DNA from: Clostridiales bacterium UBA4080
Lineage (GTDB): Bacteria > Bacillota > Clostridia > Lachnospirales > Vallitaleaceae
Direction of reading: 5' to 3'
Length of the DNA stretch: 39,636 bases
NCBI GenBank assembly: GCA_002381865.1
Contig: DFYO01000044.1
Span: forward strand, 1-39,636
In this document: positions 14,233 to 22,552 of the stretch, in pieces
How the letters are laid out: each line of letters opens with the position of its first letter
Numbering within the stretch: the first letter of the stretch is position 1
Notes under the pieces: generated by a model
Databases searched by the model: none
What the model was told of the DNA's origin: nothing
The model's input: only the letters and a program-made list of their open reading frames with translations
Program-made: the position numbers and the translations under genes

Positions 14233-15936
14233 AGGAAGTGTAATATGAATATTAAAGCCTTTTTCTCCATCAGAGCCAATATTGGCAGTTCCTCCTATTT
14301 CTTCCATGCGGCGAATTATTCCCTTGATACCATAGCCCTGATTAATACAGGAGCAGCCGGAGCCATCATCAATAATATAAAGCTCTAATTCGCTGGGCTT
14401 AAAACGCAGATTAATTAAGATGTTTTCTGCATTTCCATGTTTTATAGAATTTGTCATCGCTTCTTGACAAACTCTGAAAATAGCTTCGGTTTGAGAACTG
14501 TTAAGCTCAATAGACTTGCCTTGAACAGACAAATCTAAGAGAATATTATCATTGCTTAAGGATTGAATGGCTTTTATCAGAGTAGTATGCTGTGTCATGG
14601 GTTTTCCGGTGAGAGAGCTTTGAAGGTCTGAAACACTGCTTGATAGCAACTCGTTTATCTGGCTGATTTTTTGTTTTGCGTTTTCGGGGTCATTAGTTGA
14701 GGCTGCAAGATCAGCTATGCCTATTACAACCGTCAGGCTATGTCCTAGAATGTCATGAATATCTTGAGAAACCTTGCTATGAGCCTGTGTGATTGCCAAT
14801 TCCTTTAAAGTATCAGCAAGCATAGAGAGATTTTGATTCTTTTCCTGCAAATCTATAACGTCCTGTTCGAGTTCCTGTTGCAATAAAACCTGCTTAGAAA
14901 TATCCTTAAAGCGCAGAATAGATTGATTTTTTCTGGGTTTTTCTTTATATACCTTATAGTAAGAGGGAGATTTTAATTTGAGAAAAAAATATTCACGGTC
15001 ATTTGAGGTGTCCTTTACAAAAGACTTGAAATCAACCGCTTCCTCATCAGTTTCAAAATCCAGATTTGAAATAAAATTTTCTAATAAAAAGCTTTCGGAA
15101 GTATTACAGAACATATTTCTGAAGGTTGTATTTGGAGAAAAAAGGTATTCACTGTTTTTGATAAATACAATACCGTCAGGAAGCTGCTCAAAAATATTAA
15201 CATAGGCAATTGGAGTAAGGTCTAAAAAACGATATTTATATGCAGGAAGAATGAAAAGCATTAATGCAATAGCGCTTGTAATTGGAGTAAAGTCAAAAAA
15301 TGGAAAGGGGAAAACATAGGGAATATCAGTAAGCTTTACAAGTAAATAGTATATATTACCAAAAACTGCAAACAGTATTATTCCTGCAAAGCAACGGGAA
15401 GCTAATAGTCTGTTTTTAAAATGAGGCTGGCTTGTAAACTTTCTTGAAAGCATAAAAATACCTGTAAAAAGGTAGATATATAAGATAACTGTAATGGGAT
15501 AAAACAAAAAGCCAAAGCTGTCCTTATAAAAATCATAATAGGAATAAAAAGCTTTATGAATAGGGTTTGTTAATACTACGAGAAAGCCTGTAACTGGCAC
15601 TATTAATAATAAAATAAGCAGCCTTCGATTAATAAGCCTGTTTTTAGTAAGATAAACAGAAAAAATGATAACAGACAAACCAAGAAATTGTATACCCAAA
15701 TATTGGGATACGATAAAAAACCATCGAAGACCTTCATTAGGAGCAACAGTTTTTAATATTTTTGAAAGCATCCAAAGAGCAAGCATTCCTACAACTATAG
15801 CATAGCTGAAAAAGAGTGCTGATTTTTTGGTTTTTAAATAAATATAAAAAGTAAAGCCCAATATAAGCAAAAGGGCAATTATATGAAAGATTTCAATTGT
15901 ATATATTTCAATAGCTAGTTTTTCAGTTATTTCCAT
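14227..15936 (-). CDS. 7TM-type sensor histidine kinase (HisKA_3-like)
   Basis: 569 residues from ATG 15936 with AGGAG upstream; an earlier GTG in frame overlaps that site. The N-terminal half has about seven hydrophobic helices typical of the HisKA_7TM sensor (PF16927). A short PAS-like region follows (TPIAYVNIFEQLPDGIVFIK). The dimerisation domain has SQDIHDILGHSLTVVIGIAD with the phosphorylated His near residue 394, and the ATPase domain has FRVCQEAMTNSIKHG (N box) and DDGSGC (G1). It is probably the partner of the NarL-type regulator at 12543. It converges on the PAS gene, and the sequence CTATAG supplies the stop codons of both. Confidence 0.9.
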   Translation of the reverse strand: MEITEKLAIEIYTIEIFHIIALLLILGFTFYIYLKTKKSALFFSYAIVVGMLALWMLSKILKTVAPNEGLRWFFIVSQYLGIQFLGLSVIIFSVYLTKNRLINRRLLILLLIVPVTGFLVVLTNPIHKAFYSYYDFYKDSFGFLFYPITVILYIYLFTGIFMLSRKFTSQPHFKNRLLASRCFAGIILFAVFGNIYYLLVKLTDIPYVFPFPFFDFTPITSAIALMLFILPAYKYRFLDLTPIAYVNIFEQLPDGIVFIKNSEYLFSPNTTFRNMFCNTSESFLLENFISNLDFETDEEAVDFKSFVKDTSNDREYFFLKLKSPSYYKVYKEKPRKNQSILRFKDISKQVLLQQELEQDVIDLQEKNQNLSMLADTLKELAITQAHSKVSQDIHDILGHSLTVVIGIADLAASTNDPENAKQKISQINELLSSSVSDLQSSLTGKPMTQHTTLIKAIQSLSNDNILLDLSVQGKSIELNSSQTEAIFRVCQEAMTNSIKHGNAENILINLRFKPSELELYIIDDGSGCSCINQGYGIKGIIRRMEEIGGTANIGSDGEKGFNIHITLPL

Positions 15937-16036
15937 AAAAACTCCTTTGGGCACTTTGAGAATAATTAGATATCATGTGAATATAGTTTATCAAAATACT
16001 ATTAAAGATACAATCGCTTAAAATACAAATAAAAAA

Positions 16037-16134
16037 ATAGAGGAGCTTGTTATTACGATACATCCCTTGATCAGACAGATGAAATAATCAAATCATCTAT
16101 CTTTGGGGGATTGTGTAATTTACAGCTCCTCTAT
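16037..16134. repeat. 98-bp imperfect palindrome
   Basis: Perfect 11-bp ends (ATAGAGGAGCT 16037-16047, AGCTCCTCTAT 16124-16134), then imperfect pairing through ATTAC/GTAAT and TCCC/GGGGGA to the centre. It lies between the converging-away kinase and selenium genes. It has no long T-run on either side, so a MITE-like element or a structured RNA is at least as likely as a terminator. Confidence 0.6.
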
Positions 16135-16203
16135 AGAATTAGATAAGTTTAATGTTTAGATGGTCAGTTAAGAATTATTACTGACAAAGTATTGGTTTTA
16201 TAA

Positions 16204-16452
16204 CTATAATTCTTCGGATGAATATACCAAGGAATAAGTGCCGTCTTCATTTTGGAAAATTTTCTCGATTTGATTATCTACAAGAGCTGTGATAGCGCCA
16301 TCAAAATAGATTTTTGCACTTACACTGCAATTTGAGCTTAAAGCTCTTGGAACAGGCATAAGCTCACAAGAAATAGCTTCTTTTTTCATAAAACGGTTAA
16401 ATTTTATTGCTCCTGTATGTGTAAAAAATAAAACTTGATATTCGTTCATCAC
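16204..16452 (-). CDS. DUF3343 protein (putative Se/S carrier-like)
   Basis: 82 residues. The PF11823 family pattern is seen in YQVLFFTHTGAIKFNRFMKK and the conserved PVPRALSSNCSVS, whose single Cys is the likely carrier residue. These small proteins are encoded beside TusA-like and YedE genes in organisms that use selenium. Its start overlaps the stop of the TusA-like gene (ATGA), so the two are translated together. Selenium or sulfur delivery is inferred from family and context. Confidence 0.85.
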   Translation of the reverse strand: MMNEYQVLFFTHTGAIKFNRFMKKEAISCELMPVPRALSSNCSVSAKIYFDGAITALVDNQIEKIFQNEDGTYSLVYSSEEL

Positions 16453-16655
16453 TTTCTTGCCTTCAATACAAATGTATCATTTGCTTCTTCGATTGTAACA
16501 GTATATCCTTCGTTTTCTAAATAACGATGAATGGTAGTTTTGGAATTGTTGCTGTCAGTTATTATATCCAGACCATCTGAACTTTGTTTAAGAGCGTTTT
16601 TAGTCATTAAGAGTGGCTGGGGACAGCTCATTCCACAGGTATCAATTGTTTTCAT
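16449..16655 (-). CDS. TusA/SirA-like sulfur (selenium) carrier protein
   Basis: 68 residues, the normal size of a TusA domain. The active-site motif CGMSCPQP follows the first strand (MKTIDT), and the rest of the ferredoxin-like fold is present (GLDIITDSNNSKTTIHRYL). The second Cys of CxxC-P is the known persulfide or selenide carrier. In this setting it probably carries selenium or sulfur between the YedE transporter and the desulfurase. It is the middle gene of a three-gene minus-strand operon. Confidence 0.92.
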   Translation of the reverse strand: MKTIDTCGMSCPQPLLMTKNALKQSSDGLDIITDSNNSKTTIHRYLENEGYTVTIEEANDTFVLKARK

Positions 16656-16667
16656 AAATGCCTCCTT

Positions 16668-17732
16668 TTAAGCTTGTGATTTGTTAGATAAAAATTCTGA
16701 ATTAGCCCAAGAAATTATTAATACAACAATAAAACAAATTCCAACGGCAATTTGACCATTTATAGTAGTACCCTTTGCGCTTGAAGCTAGTCCAAAGTTA
16801 TGTGCAATAGCAGCACCAACAAGCAAGCCCATAATACAGATAACAGAGTCAGTATTACCTTCGCCAGCTAGTATCAGCTGTCGCATTGGACATCCGCCTA
16901 AAAGGACAGACGCCCAGCCTACTAGTGCCATACCTAAGAAATTCCAAAGTCCATCAGTGTGAGCAATTGGCTGATTGGCAAAGCCAGGGTTGAAATTACC
17001 AGTAATAAGATTGCCAATTAGTGCAACAATAATTAATGAGATTAATCCGAGAAAAAGATGATTGTCGCGAAACAATATCATATCTCTAAAACCGCCAACA
17101 GTACATAATCTTGTTTTTTGAGCAAGAGCTCCTATTATCAAGCCTGCTGCAAGTGAAATCCAGATTGGAGCGGTTGCTGCTCCAGGTCCGCTTTTGCTAA
17201 AAAAGATAAAAGCAGGTGTTGCAAGAAGAAGAGCGAATAAGCCAATATTCATAGCAGGGAAAAGATAGCCCTCTAGGTTAGTAAGCTTATAGTTTCTTTT
17301 AAGGTTAAAGCCTTTATTAAGAAAAAATATTCCACCTAAAATACCGCTAATAAAGCCGGCAAGGCCTAAGATTGCATTGAAATCTCCAGCAGCAAGGCGA
17401 AGGAGCATTCTTAATGGACAGCCTAAAAATACAAGTGCACCTATCATAACAGAAATGGAAAGAACAAAACGGGTAAAGGGTGAAGAGCCTCCCTTTGCTG
17501 AAAATTCTTTGTTTTTAAGGGACCAAATAAAAGCCCCTAAAACAAGTCCGATAATTTCAGGTCGAATATACTGAACTGGTTCAGCACGATGAAGACCTAT
17601 TGCACCTGCAATATCGCGAATAAAGCAAGCAATACAGTAGCCCATATTTGCCGGATTGCCAAAAAAAACTAAAAGAACAGCAAAAAGCCCGACTATTCCT
17701 CCAGTAATAATAATTCCTAATTTACCTTTCAT
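16668..17732 (-). CDS. yedE: YedE-family putative selenium transporter
   Basis: 354 residues with about nine to ten membrane helices, the expected size of YedE. Conserved Cys positions of the YeeE/YedE family are visible: MGYCIACFIRD, GCPLRMLLRL, RLCTVGGFRDM and GGCPMRQLILAGEGN. The family takes up thiosulfate or, in this genomic setting, selenium compounds. The ribosome-binding site is AAGGAG. It is the first gene of the operon with the TusA-like and DUF3343 genes and is divergent from the aminotransferase-fold enzyme at 17910. Confidence 0.92.
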   Translation of the reverse strand: MKGKLGIIITGGIVGLFAVLLVFFGNPANMGYCIACFIRDIAGAIGLHRAEPVQYIRPEIIGLVLGAFIWSLKNKEFSAKGGSSPFTRFVLSISVMIGALVFLGCPLRMLLRLAAGDFNAILGLAGFISGILGGIFFLNKGFNLKRNYKLTNLEGYLFPAMNIGLFALLLATPAFIFFSKSGPGAATAPIWISLAAGLIIGALAQKTRLCTVGGFRDMILFRDNHLFLGLISLIIVALIGNLITGNFNPGFANQPIAHTDGLWNFLGMALVGWASVLLGGCPMRQLILAGEGNTDSVICIMGLLVGAAIAHNFGLASSAKGTTINGQIAVGICFIVVLIISWANSEFLSNKSQA

Positions 17733-17770
17733 AAATTATTTCTCCTTGTATATGTTATTTTCTTTTCTTA

Positions 17771-17808
17771 TTTTAGCTAGTACCGTATAAAAAGTACAAT
17801 AGCTAAAA
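17771..17808. promoter_or_regulatory. Inverted repeat in the divergent yedE/desulfurase intergenic region
   Basis: TTTTAGCT (17771-17778) and AGCTAAAA (17801-17808) are perfect arms, with GTAC on both inner sides. It lies between two divergent starts and could be the operator of the LysR-type regulator encoded nearby, or a hairpin in the yedE leader. Confidence 0.5.
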
Positions 17809-17849
17809 CAAATAGCAGGAGGCAGTACTATTAATAAATCAAATATTCA

Positions 17850-17878
17850 TTGTTTTATTTTGAAGGGATTTGTATAAT
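17850..17878 (+). promoter_or_regulatory. Promoter of the desulfurase gene
   Basis: TTGTTT (17850-17855), 17 bp and TATAAT (17873-17878), ending about 30 bp before the GTG start. Confidence 0.6.
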
Positions 17879-17909
17879 ACAAGGTAAGAATGATTAATCG
17901 AGGTGTAAA

Positions 17910-19058
17910 GTGAAGCGAATATATATGGATAATGGAGCTACATCCTTTCCAAAGGCTCCAGGAGTTGCTGAAAAAGTATATGAATATTTAATGCATATAG
18001 GAACAAATATTAACAGAGGAGCATATGCGGACGCCTTTGAAAGTGAAAATGTTGTCTTTGAAACAAGGGAGCAGCTTTGCTCGCTTTTTGGCTTTGAAGA
18101 GCCGGAAAATGTTGTTTTTACAAAGAATGTAACGGAGAGTCTAAATGTGCTGTTAAAAGGACTCTTTAAAAGTGGAGATCATGTGATTGTATCCTCTATG
18201 GAGCATAATGCAGTAATGAGACCGTTAAATAGACTTGAAAGTAAGGGGGTTACATATTCACGAACATTATGTGATAGTGAAGGAAGCCTGGATTTAGAGA
18301 ATTTTAAAAATCTAATCAAGCCTAATACAAAAGGAATTGTGATGACACATGCTTCTAATGTTTGTGGAACTATTTTAAATTTAGAAGAAGTAGGTAAAAT
18401 TTGCAAAGAAAGAAAGCTACTATTTATTGTTGATACAGCTCAGACAGCAGGAGCTATTAAGGTTGACTTCAAGACTTTGAATGCGGATGCTATTGCCTTT
18501 ACCGGGCATAAGAGCCTTTTGGGGCCACAGGGTATTGGCGGTTTTATGGTTAAAGAGCAGCTGGCTTCTAAAATAGAAACACTAATTGAAGGGGGAACCG
18601 GAAGTCTTTCAGACACAGAGTATCAGCCTGAATATATGCCAGATAAGTTCGAAGCGGGAACCCTTAATGTGCCTGGCATATTTGGTTTAAATGCGGCATT
18701 AAAATATTTGGAGGAAACAGGAATTGAAGCAATATTTCAAAAGGAAATGCAGTTAACGGAGCTTTTTCTCGAGAAGCTACTGAATATGGAGCATATTGAT
18801 GTAATTGGGAAAAAGAGTGCGGAAGGCAGAACTTCAGTAGTTTCGCTTGATTTTAAAAACGCTGATAATGGAGAAATTGCACATCGTCTTGCAAACGAGT
18901 ATGGTATTATGACAAGGAGCGGGATGCATTGTGCGCCTTCAGCGCACAGGACACTAGGTACATTTCCAAGAGGGACTGTACGTTTTGGATTGGGACATTT
19001 TCTAGAAGAAAATGATATACTATATGCGGCAGATTGCATTTATAAGATTAAAGAATGA
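17910..19058 (+). CDS. EF2568-type cysteine desulfurase / selenocysteine lyase-like enzyme
   Basis: 382 residues of the aminotransferase class V fold. The N-terminus is IYMDNGATSFPKAP. The PLP lysine lies in AFTGHKSLLGPQGIGG (about residue 205), with the PLP Asp in FIVDTAQTAGA. The C-terminal active-site loop carries the catalytic Cys in TRSGMHCAPSAHRTLGT. This matches the EF2568 branch (TIGR01977), which travels with selenium-dependent molybdenum hydroxylase and YedE genes. It probably releases sulfur or selenium from cysteine or selenocysteine. The start is GTG with GAGGTG upstream. It is followed 76 bp later by the LysR gene. Confidence 0.92.
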   Translation: MKRIYMDNGATSFPKAPGVAEKVYEYLMHIGTNINRGAYADAFESENVVFETREQLCSLFGFEEPENVVFTKNVTESLNVLLKGLFKSGDHVIVSSMEHNAVMRPLNRLESKGVTYSRTLCDSEGSLDLENFKNLIKPNTKGIVMTHASNVCGTILNLEEVGKICKERKLLFIVDTAQTAGAIKVDFKTLNADAIAFTGHKSLLGPQGIGGFMVKEQLASKIETLIEGGTGSLSDTEYQPEYMPDKFEAGTLNVPGIFGLNAALKYLEETGIEAIFQKEMQLTELFLEKLLNMEHIDVIGKKSAEGRTSVVSLDFKNADNGEIAHRLANEYGIMTRSGMHCAPSAHRTLGTFPRGTVRFGLGHFLEENDILYAADCIYKIKE

Positions 19059-19134
19059 GAATATAATTAGTGAAGGGTACCCTACTTACGCTAAAAAGTA
19101 TATGTAGGAATAAACAGTAAAGGAGGTAAAAGCT

Positions 19135-20037
19135 TTGGATTTTAAACAGCTTGAATGCTTTGTAACAGTTGCCAGGGAAAAAAGCTTCTCAAAGGCAGCA
19201 GAAATATTATACCTATCACAGCCATCAGTTACAAGTAAGGTTCAGAAACTAGAAAGCAAGCTTGATATTACCTTGTTTAACAGAAAAAACAAAAATATTT
19301 CATTAACAGAGGGCGGAGAGATGTTTTATCGCTATGCCACTGAGCTTTTAAATCTTTGTGCTAAGGCTGAGAATTCTATTTGTGAGTACAAAAAAAATAT
19401 TGAAGGAGTTCTTACTATTTGTGCAAGCTCAATTCCCGAACAGCATCTTTTGCCATATATTGTAAAGGCATTTAAGGAAAAGTATCCCCAGGTAGTCTTC
19501 TCAATTCGTCATAAGGATTCCAAGGAGGTTGTTGAGGAAATTCTTGCGGGCACTATAAATTTTGGTTTTGTTGGAGCTAAGTATGTGTCAGAAGCTCTTG
19601 AATATATAGATTTTTTTGATGACAGGCTTTTGCTTGTTACAGCTAAGGAGAAAAAGCTAAATGGCAAGCCCATTACAATTGACATGCTTTTTGGAGAAGA
19701 TATTGTGCTTAGGGAAGAAGGCTCTGGGACAAGACTATTAATTGAAAATGCACTAAAGGAAAAGAAACTTGATTTTAATATTTTTAAATCACAGACAATT
19801 AACGAAAGCATGGAGGCAGTCAAAAAAATGGTTGCACTTGGAGTTGGAATTAGCTTTATTTCTGAGATTGCTGTTAAAGATGAGCTTGCAACCGGACAAC
19901 TTGTTTCTTATGATATTGAGGACCTAAAGCTAGATAGGCATTTTAGTCTGGCATATAGCAAAAACAGATGCTTATCGCCAATAGAAGAAAAATTCAAAGA
20001 ATTTGTAAGGGATTGGCAATGGGAAGGTATATTATAA
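19135..20037 (+). CDS. LysR-family transcriptional regulator
   Basis: 300 residues, typical for the family. The N-terminal helix-turn-helix is FVTVAREKSFSKAAEILYLS with QPSVTSKVQKLE. The effector domain (about 90-295) has the usual two-lobe layout and contains VLREEGSGTRLLIENAL. The start is TTG at 19135, fixed by AAAGGAGG 7 nt upstream. It follows the desulfurase, probably in one operon, and two terminators lie behind it. LysR regulators commonly control adjacent divergent genes, so the yedE operon and the inverted repeat at 17771 are the likely targets. Confidence 0.93.
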   Translation: MDFKQLECFVTVAREKSFSKAAEILYLSQPSVTSKVQKLESKLDITLFNRKNKNISLTEGGEMFYRYATELLNLCAKAENSICEYKKNIEGVLTICASSIPEQHLLPYIVKAFKEKYPQVVFSIRHKDSKEVVEEILAGTINFGFVGAKYVSEALEYIDFFDDRLLLVTAKEKKLNGKPITIDMLFGEDIVLREEGSGTRLLIENALKEKKLDFNIFKSQTINESMEAVKKMVALGVGISFISEIAVKDELATGQLVSYDIEDLKLDRHFSLAYSKNRCLSPIEEKFKEFVRDWQWEGIL

Positions 20038-20074
20038 ATACATAGCATTGATTAAATCTATTATTAGCTTATAA

Positions 20075-20100
20075 GCAGCACAAAAAATGTGCTGTTTTTT
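20075..20100 (+). terminator. Intrinsic terminator, copy 1
   Basis: CAGCAC/GTGCTG stem with an A-rich loop and six T. The same hairpin recurs at 20146. It closes the LysR gene. Confidence 0.9.
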
Positions 20101-20145
20101 ATTTTATAGTAGTAAGTAACTAGTTTTAGATATAAGGGTATATAA

Positions 20146-20172
20146 GCAGCACAAAAAATGTGCTGTTTTTTT
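20146..20172 (+). terminator. Intrinsic terminator, copy 2
   Basis: Identical in stem and loop to copy 1, again preceded by TATAAG and followed by seven T. A 71-bp offset suggests a local duplication. Confidence 0.9.
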
Positions 20173-20173
20173 A

Positions 20174-20305
20174 TAGAATAGGAAAGTTCCTTGCTTGCAA
20201 GAGACCAAACTTTCCTATTCTACAAGAAACGCGTTTACCGAACGCTATTCTTGTTATAAGAAGCAGGAGGTGGAGGCATCTTTTAGATAGTCATTCGAAT
20301 GACTA
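20174..20305 (+). other. Cluster of three strong hairpins (possible structured RNA)
   Basis: First hairpin: 15-bp perfect stem, TAGAATAGGAAAGTT (20174-20188) with its complement at 20208-20222. Second: ACAAGAA/TTCTTGT (20222-20254) enclosing GCGTT/AACGC. Third: the perfect 18-bp palindrome TAGTCATTCGAATGACTA (20288-20305). No coding frame fits. This takes up much of the 419-bp gap (20038-20456) before the YegP-like gene; I see nothing further in 20306-20440. Confidence 0.5.
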
Positions 20306-20456
20306 AAAAAGAAAAAAGTAATGAATAAAACAGTGACGAATGGAAATTATAAAGTGATTGCATATAAGCTATATTAATAAAAGGTAATAGTAGCTTAGTT
20401 AATAATTTTAAGTTAGAGATTTTAACTTTACAAAACAATTAAGGAGGTGAAAATAA

Positions 20457-20825
20457 ATGGAACAAGCAATTGTAGAAATAAAGTACAATGCTATTAATCG
20501 TCCGTATTTTGTTATGAAAAACCAAAAGGGAGAGACAATTGCAGTTTCAGAGAGCTTTTCTGACAGGATAGACTGTGAACGATGCATAATAAATGTTAGA
20601 GAAAATACTGCAATTGCGCAAGAGATACCATTAGGAGAAAGCGGAGAAAATCCGAAATTTGAGCTTAGAGAATATCTGCCTGGCAAGTTTCAATTTCTAC
20701 TATATTCTATTAAAAATGAAATAATTCTTACAAGTGAGCCATGCAACAGCTTGCAGGAGTGCATAAATAGGATGAAGGAATTCAAAGAAAGCTTTGTATG
20801 GGCAAAAATTGTAGATTTATTATAA
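20457..20825 (+). CDS. YegP-like (DUF1508) protein
   Basis: 122 residues, preceded by a perfect AAGGAGGTG. Two copies of the short DUF1508 unit can be seen: RPYFVMKNQKGETIAVSESF with DCERCIINVRENT in the first half, and KFQFLLYSIKNEIILTSEPC with CINRMKE in the second. Members such as E. coli YegP form small beta-alpha domains of unknown function; some are expressed under stress. There are no membrane segments. The next gene, a lipoprotein, starts 87 bp downstream and may share the transcript. Confidence 0.75.
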   Translation: MEQAIVEIKYNAINRPYFVMKNQKGETIAVSESFSDRIDCERCIINVRENTAIAQEIPLGESGENPKFELREYLPGKFQFLLYSIKNEIILTSEPCNSLQECINRMKEFKESFVWAKIVDLL

Positions 20826-20912
20826 AAAGCTATAAAGCTTGCAGGAAATAATAAACTTGAGGAAGATACAAAGATTGAGTATCTTTAAATATAAAATTAA
20901 AAGGAGATTTTT

Positions 20913-21779
20913 ATGAAAAAAGTATTGTTATGTATTATGGCAATTATTTTGGTACTAGCCTTTTCAACCGGCTGCAAAAAAAATGAAGATTCAGGAGCTG
21001 CAGAAAAAAGTACTGAAAAGGCTAAGGAGCAAGCGAGCAAGTCAAAGGGTCTATATGATATTAAGTTCACCTATAAAAACAATATTTACGGCTATGATCT
21101 TGAAGCAGAGTGGCAGGGAGTTAAAATAAACAAAGAAAACCCTAATATTTTAGGTTCTTCAGGCTTAGATGTTCTTTTTGACGGGACAGAGCAAGCATTT
21201 GCAGAGTTGGACTTAGATAGCTCAAAGAGTATAACTAAAGAAGAGTGGGCTGAATATGAAGCTGATTTTCCGTTTTCAGGACTAGAAATTAAAAAAGATG
21301 GTGCTGTAACTATTGAAGAATTCTCTAATTTTTCTGACCAACTAAGCGGAATTGAGGCTGCACCTGACAAATATTCAATAAACTTTTCAAATGAAGATTA
21401 TTATTGTGAATATCATTCAGAGGGTGAAGATATACCGGTTTCCATGAAAATTGTTAAGGCAGGTGAAGGCGGATATAGATTTGGAGGTGCAAGCTTTGAA
21501 GAGGGAACGGTATTTATTGAGCTATTAAGTGAATTTGATGTGTTTCATGTAGAAGCTCCTAATATGGAAATGCCTCCTGGATTTTTAACACCATTACTTT
21601 CTATGTATTTAGAACAGGATTATGAAGAAAACAATCAAGGAGCACTAGGCTTTAGCTCTGTGGTTAATAAAGATGAATTTATGAAGATTTTTAGCGGTAA
21701 AAGCTTTAAACTTCATTATGAAGGAAAAACAACTCAGGGTGTAGCAGATATCTACGACCTTACAATTACACCTAGATAA
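20913..21779 (+). CDS. Lipoprotein with a paired EF-hand-like segment
   Basis: 288 residues. The signal peptide ends in the lipobox FSTGC with Cys21, followed by a Lys/Glu-rich linker. Residues 100-111 (DLDSSKSITKEE) fit the 12-residue EF-hand calcium loop, with D at 1 and 3, S at 5 and E at 12. Residues 125-136 (EIKKDGAVTIEE) form a second loop with Gly at 6 and Glu at 12 but a weaker position 1. The remainder (140-288) is beta-rich and unrecognised. Calcium binding on the cell surface is inferred. The ribosome-binding site is AAGGAG. Confidence 0.75.
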   Translation: MKKVLLCIMAIILVLAFSTGCKKNEDSGAAEKSTEKAKEQASKSKGLYDIKFTYKNNIYGYDLEAEWQGVKINKENPNILGSSGLDVLFDGTEQAFAELDLDSSKSITKEEWAEYEADFPFSGLEIKKDGAVTIEEFSNFSDQLSGIEAAPDKYSINFSNEDYYCEYHSEGEDIPVSMKIVKAGEGGYRFGGASFEEGTVFIELLSEFDVFHVEAPNMEMPPGFLTPLLSMYLEQDYEENNQGALGFSSVVNKDEFMKIFSGKSFKLHYEGKTTQGVADIYDLTITPR

Positions 21780-21829
21780 ATTTAATAATAAAATACAAAG
21801 TATAAAACAACAAAAAAACAATTACATAG

Positions 21830-21916
21830 ATAAACCCTTTTCAAATTTTAGCTGTGAATGCAATAGCAGATTTAATTTTGCGATTGCAAGCTTGGCTAAA
21901 TCAGGAAGGGGTTTAT
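21830..21916. repeat. 87-bp imperfect palindrome
   Basis: ATAAACCC at the left pairs with GGGTTTAT at the right. Pairing continues imperfectly through TTTAGCT/GGCTAAA and TGCAAT/ATTGCA to the centre. It lies 50 bp after the EF-hand lipoprotein gene and could be its terminator or a MITE-like element. The rest of the gap to 22046 shows nothing else. Confidence 0.55.
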
Positions 21917-22046
21917 TATTATGTAAAATATATAAATTAAATTTAAGGAATAAAGAATGGATTGCAATAAAAAACTAAGAAAGATATACTGAAATAAAAA
22001 GACTTACGATACAAATAGGTAAATAGGCAGGCAGGAGGGAAAAAGT

Positions 22047-22547
22047 ATGAACAGAAAAAATAAGGTAATGCTGGCTATGATTGAGTACTACAGAAAAGAT
22101 TCTAAAAGAATCCAGCATTTTATAAAGGTAAGTGCTTTTGCAAGACTGATAGCTGAAGCAGAAGGCCTGGATGAAACAAAAGTCGAGCTTATAGAAATTG
22201 CAGGGCTGGTACATGATATAGGGATAAAAATCAGTGAAATCATTTATCAATCCAGTGCAGGAAAATATCAGGAAATTGAAGGGCCAAAGCTAGCAAAGGA
22301 ATTACTTTTAGAGCTTGGATTTGAAGACGAATTTATTGAAAGGGTATGTTATCTTGTTGGTCACCATCATACATATAGTGCAATCGACGGACTGGATTTT
22401 CAAATTCTTGTAGAAGCGGACTTCCTTGTTAATATAGCTGAAGAGGAGATAAATGAAAAGAATGTTGTCAGCATAAGGGATAAGTATTTTAAAACTGAAA
22501 CAGGAAATAAAATTCTGGATGCTATATATCTGGGATATAGAGAATAA
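22047..22547 (+). CDS. HD-domain phosphohydrolase
   Basis: 166 residues, nearly all HD domain. The metal-binding residues appear in order: HFIKVSAFARLIA (first His), the HD pair in IAGLVHDIGIK, the His pair in VGHHHTYS and the final Asp in LVEADFLVNIAE. Small HD proteins of this size hydrolyse nucleotides or other phosphoesters; the substrate cannot be read from the sequence. The ribosome-binding site is AGGAGGG. It is monocistronic: the following terminator overlaps the end of the convergent SLH/M15 gene. Confidence 0.85.
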   Translation: MNRKNKVMLAMIEYYRKDSKRIQHFIKVSAFARLIAEAEGLDETKVELIEIAGLVHDIGIKISEIIYQSSAGKYQEIEGPKLAKELLLELGFEDEFIERVCYLVGHHHTYSAIDGLDFQILVEADFLVNIAEEEINEKNVVSIRDKYFKTETGNKILDAIYLGYRE

Positions 22548-22552
22548 TTCCA

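Noticed and set aside
20146..20305. A metabolite riboswitch before the YegP-like gene
   Set aside because: The hairpins match no riboswitch consensus I know, so I describe them only as structured DNA/RNA.
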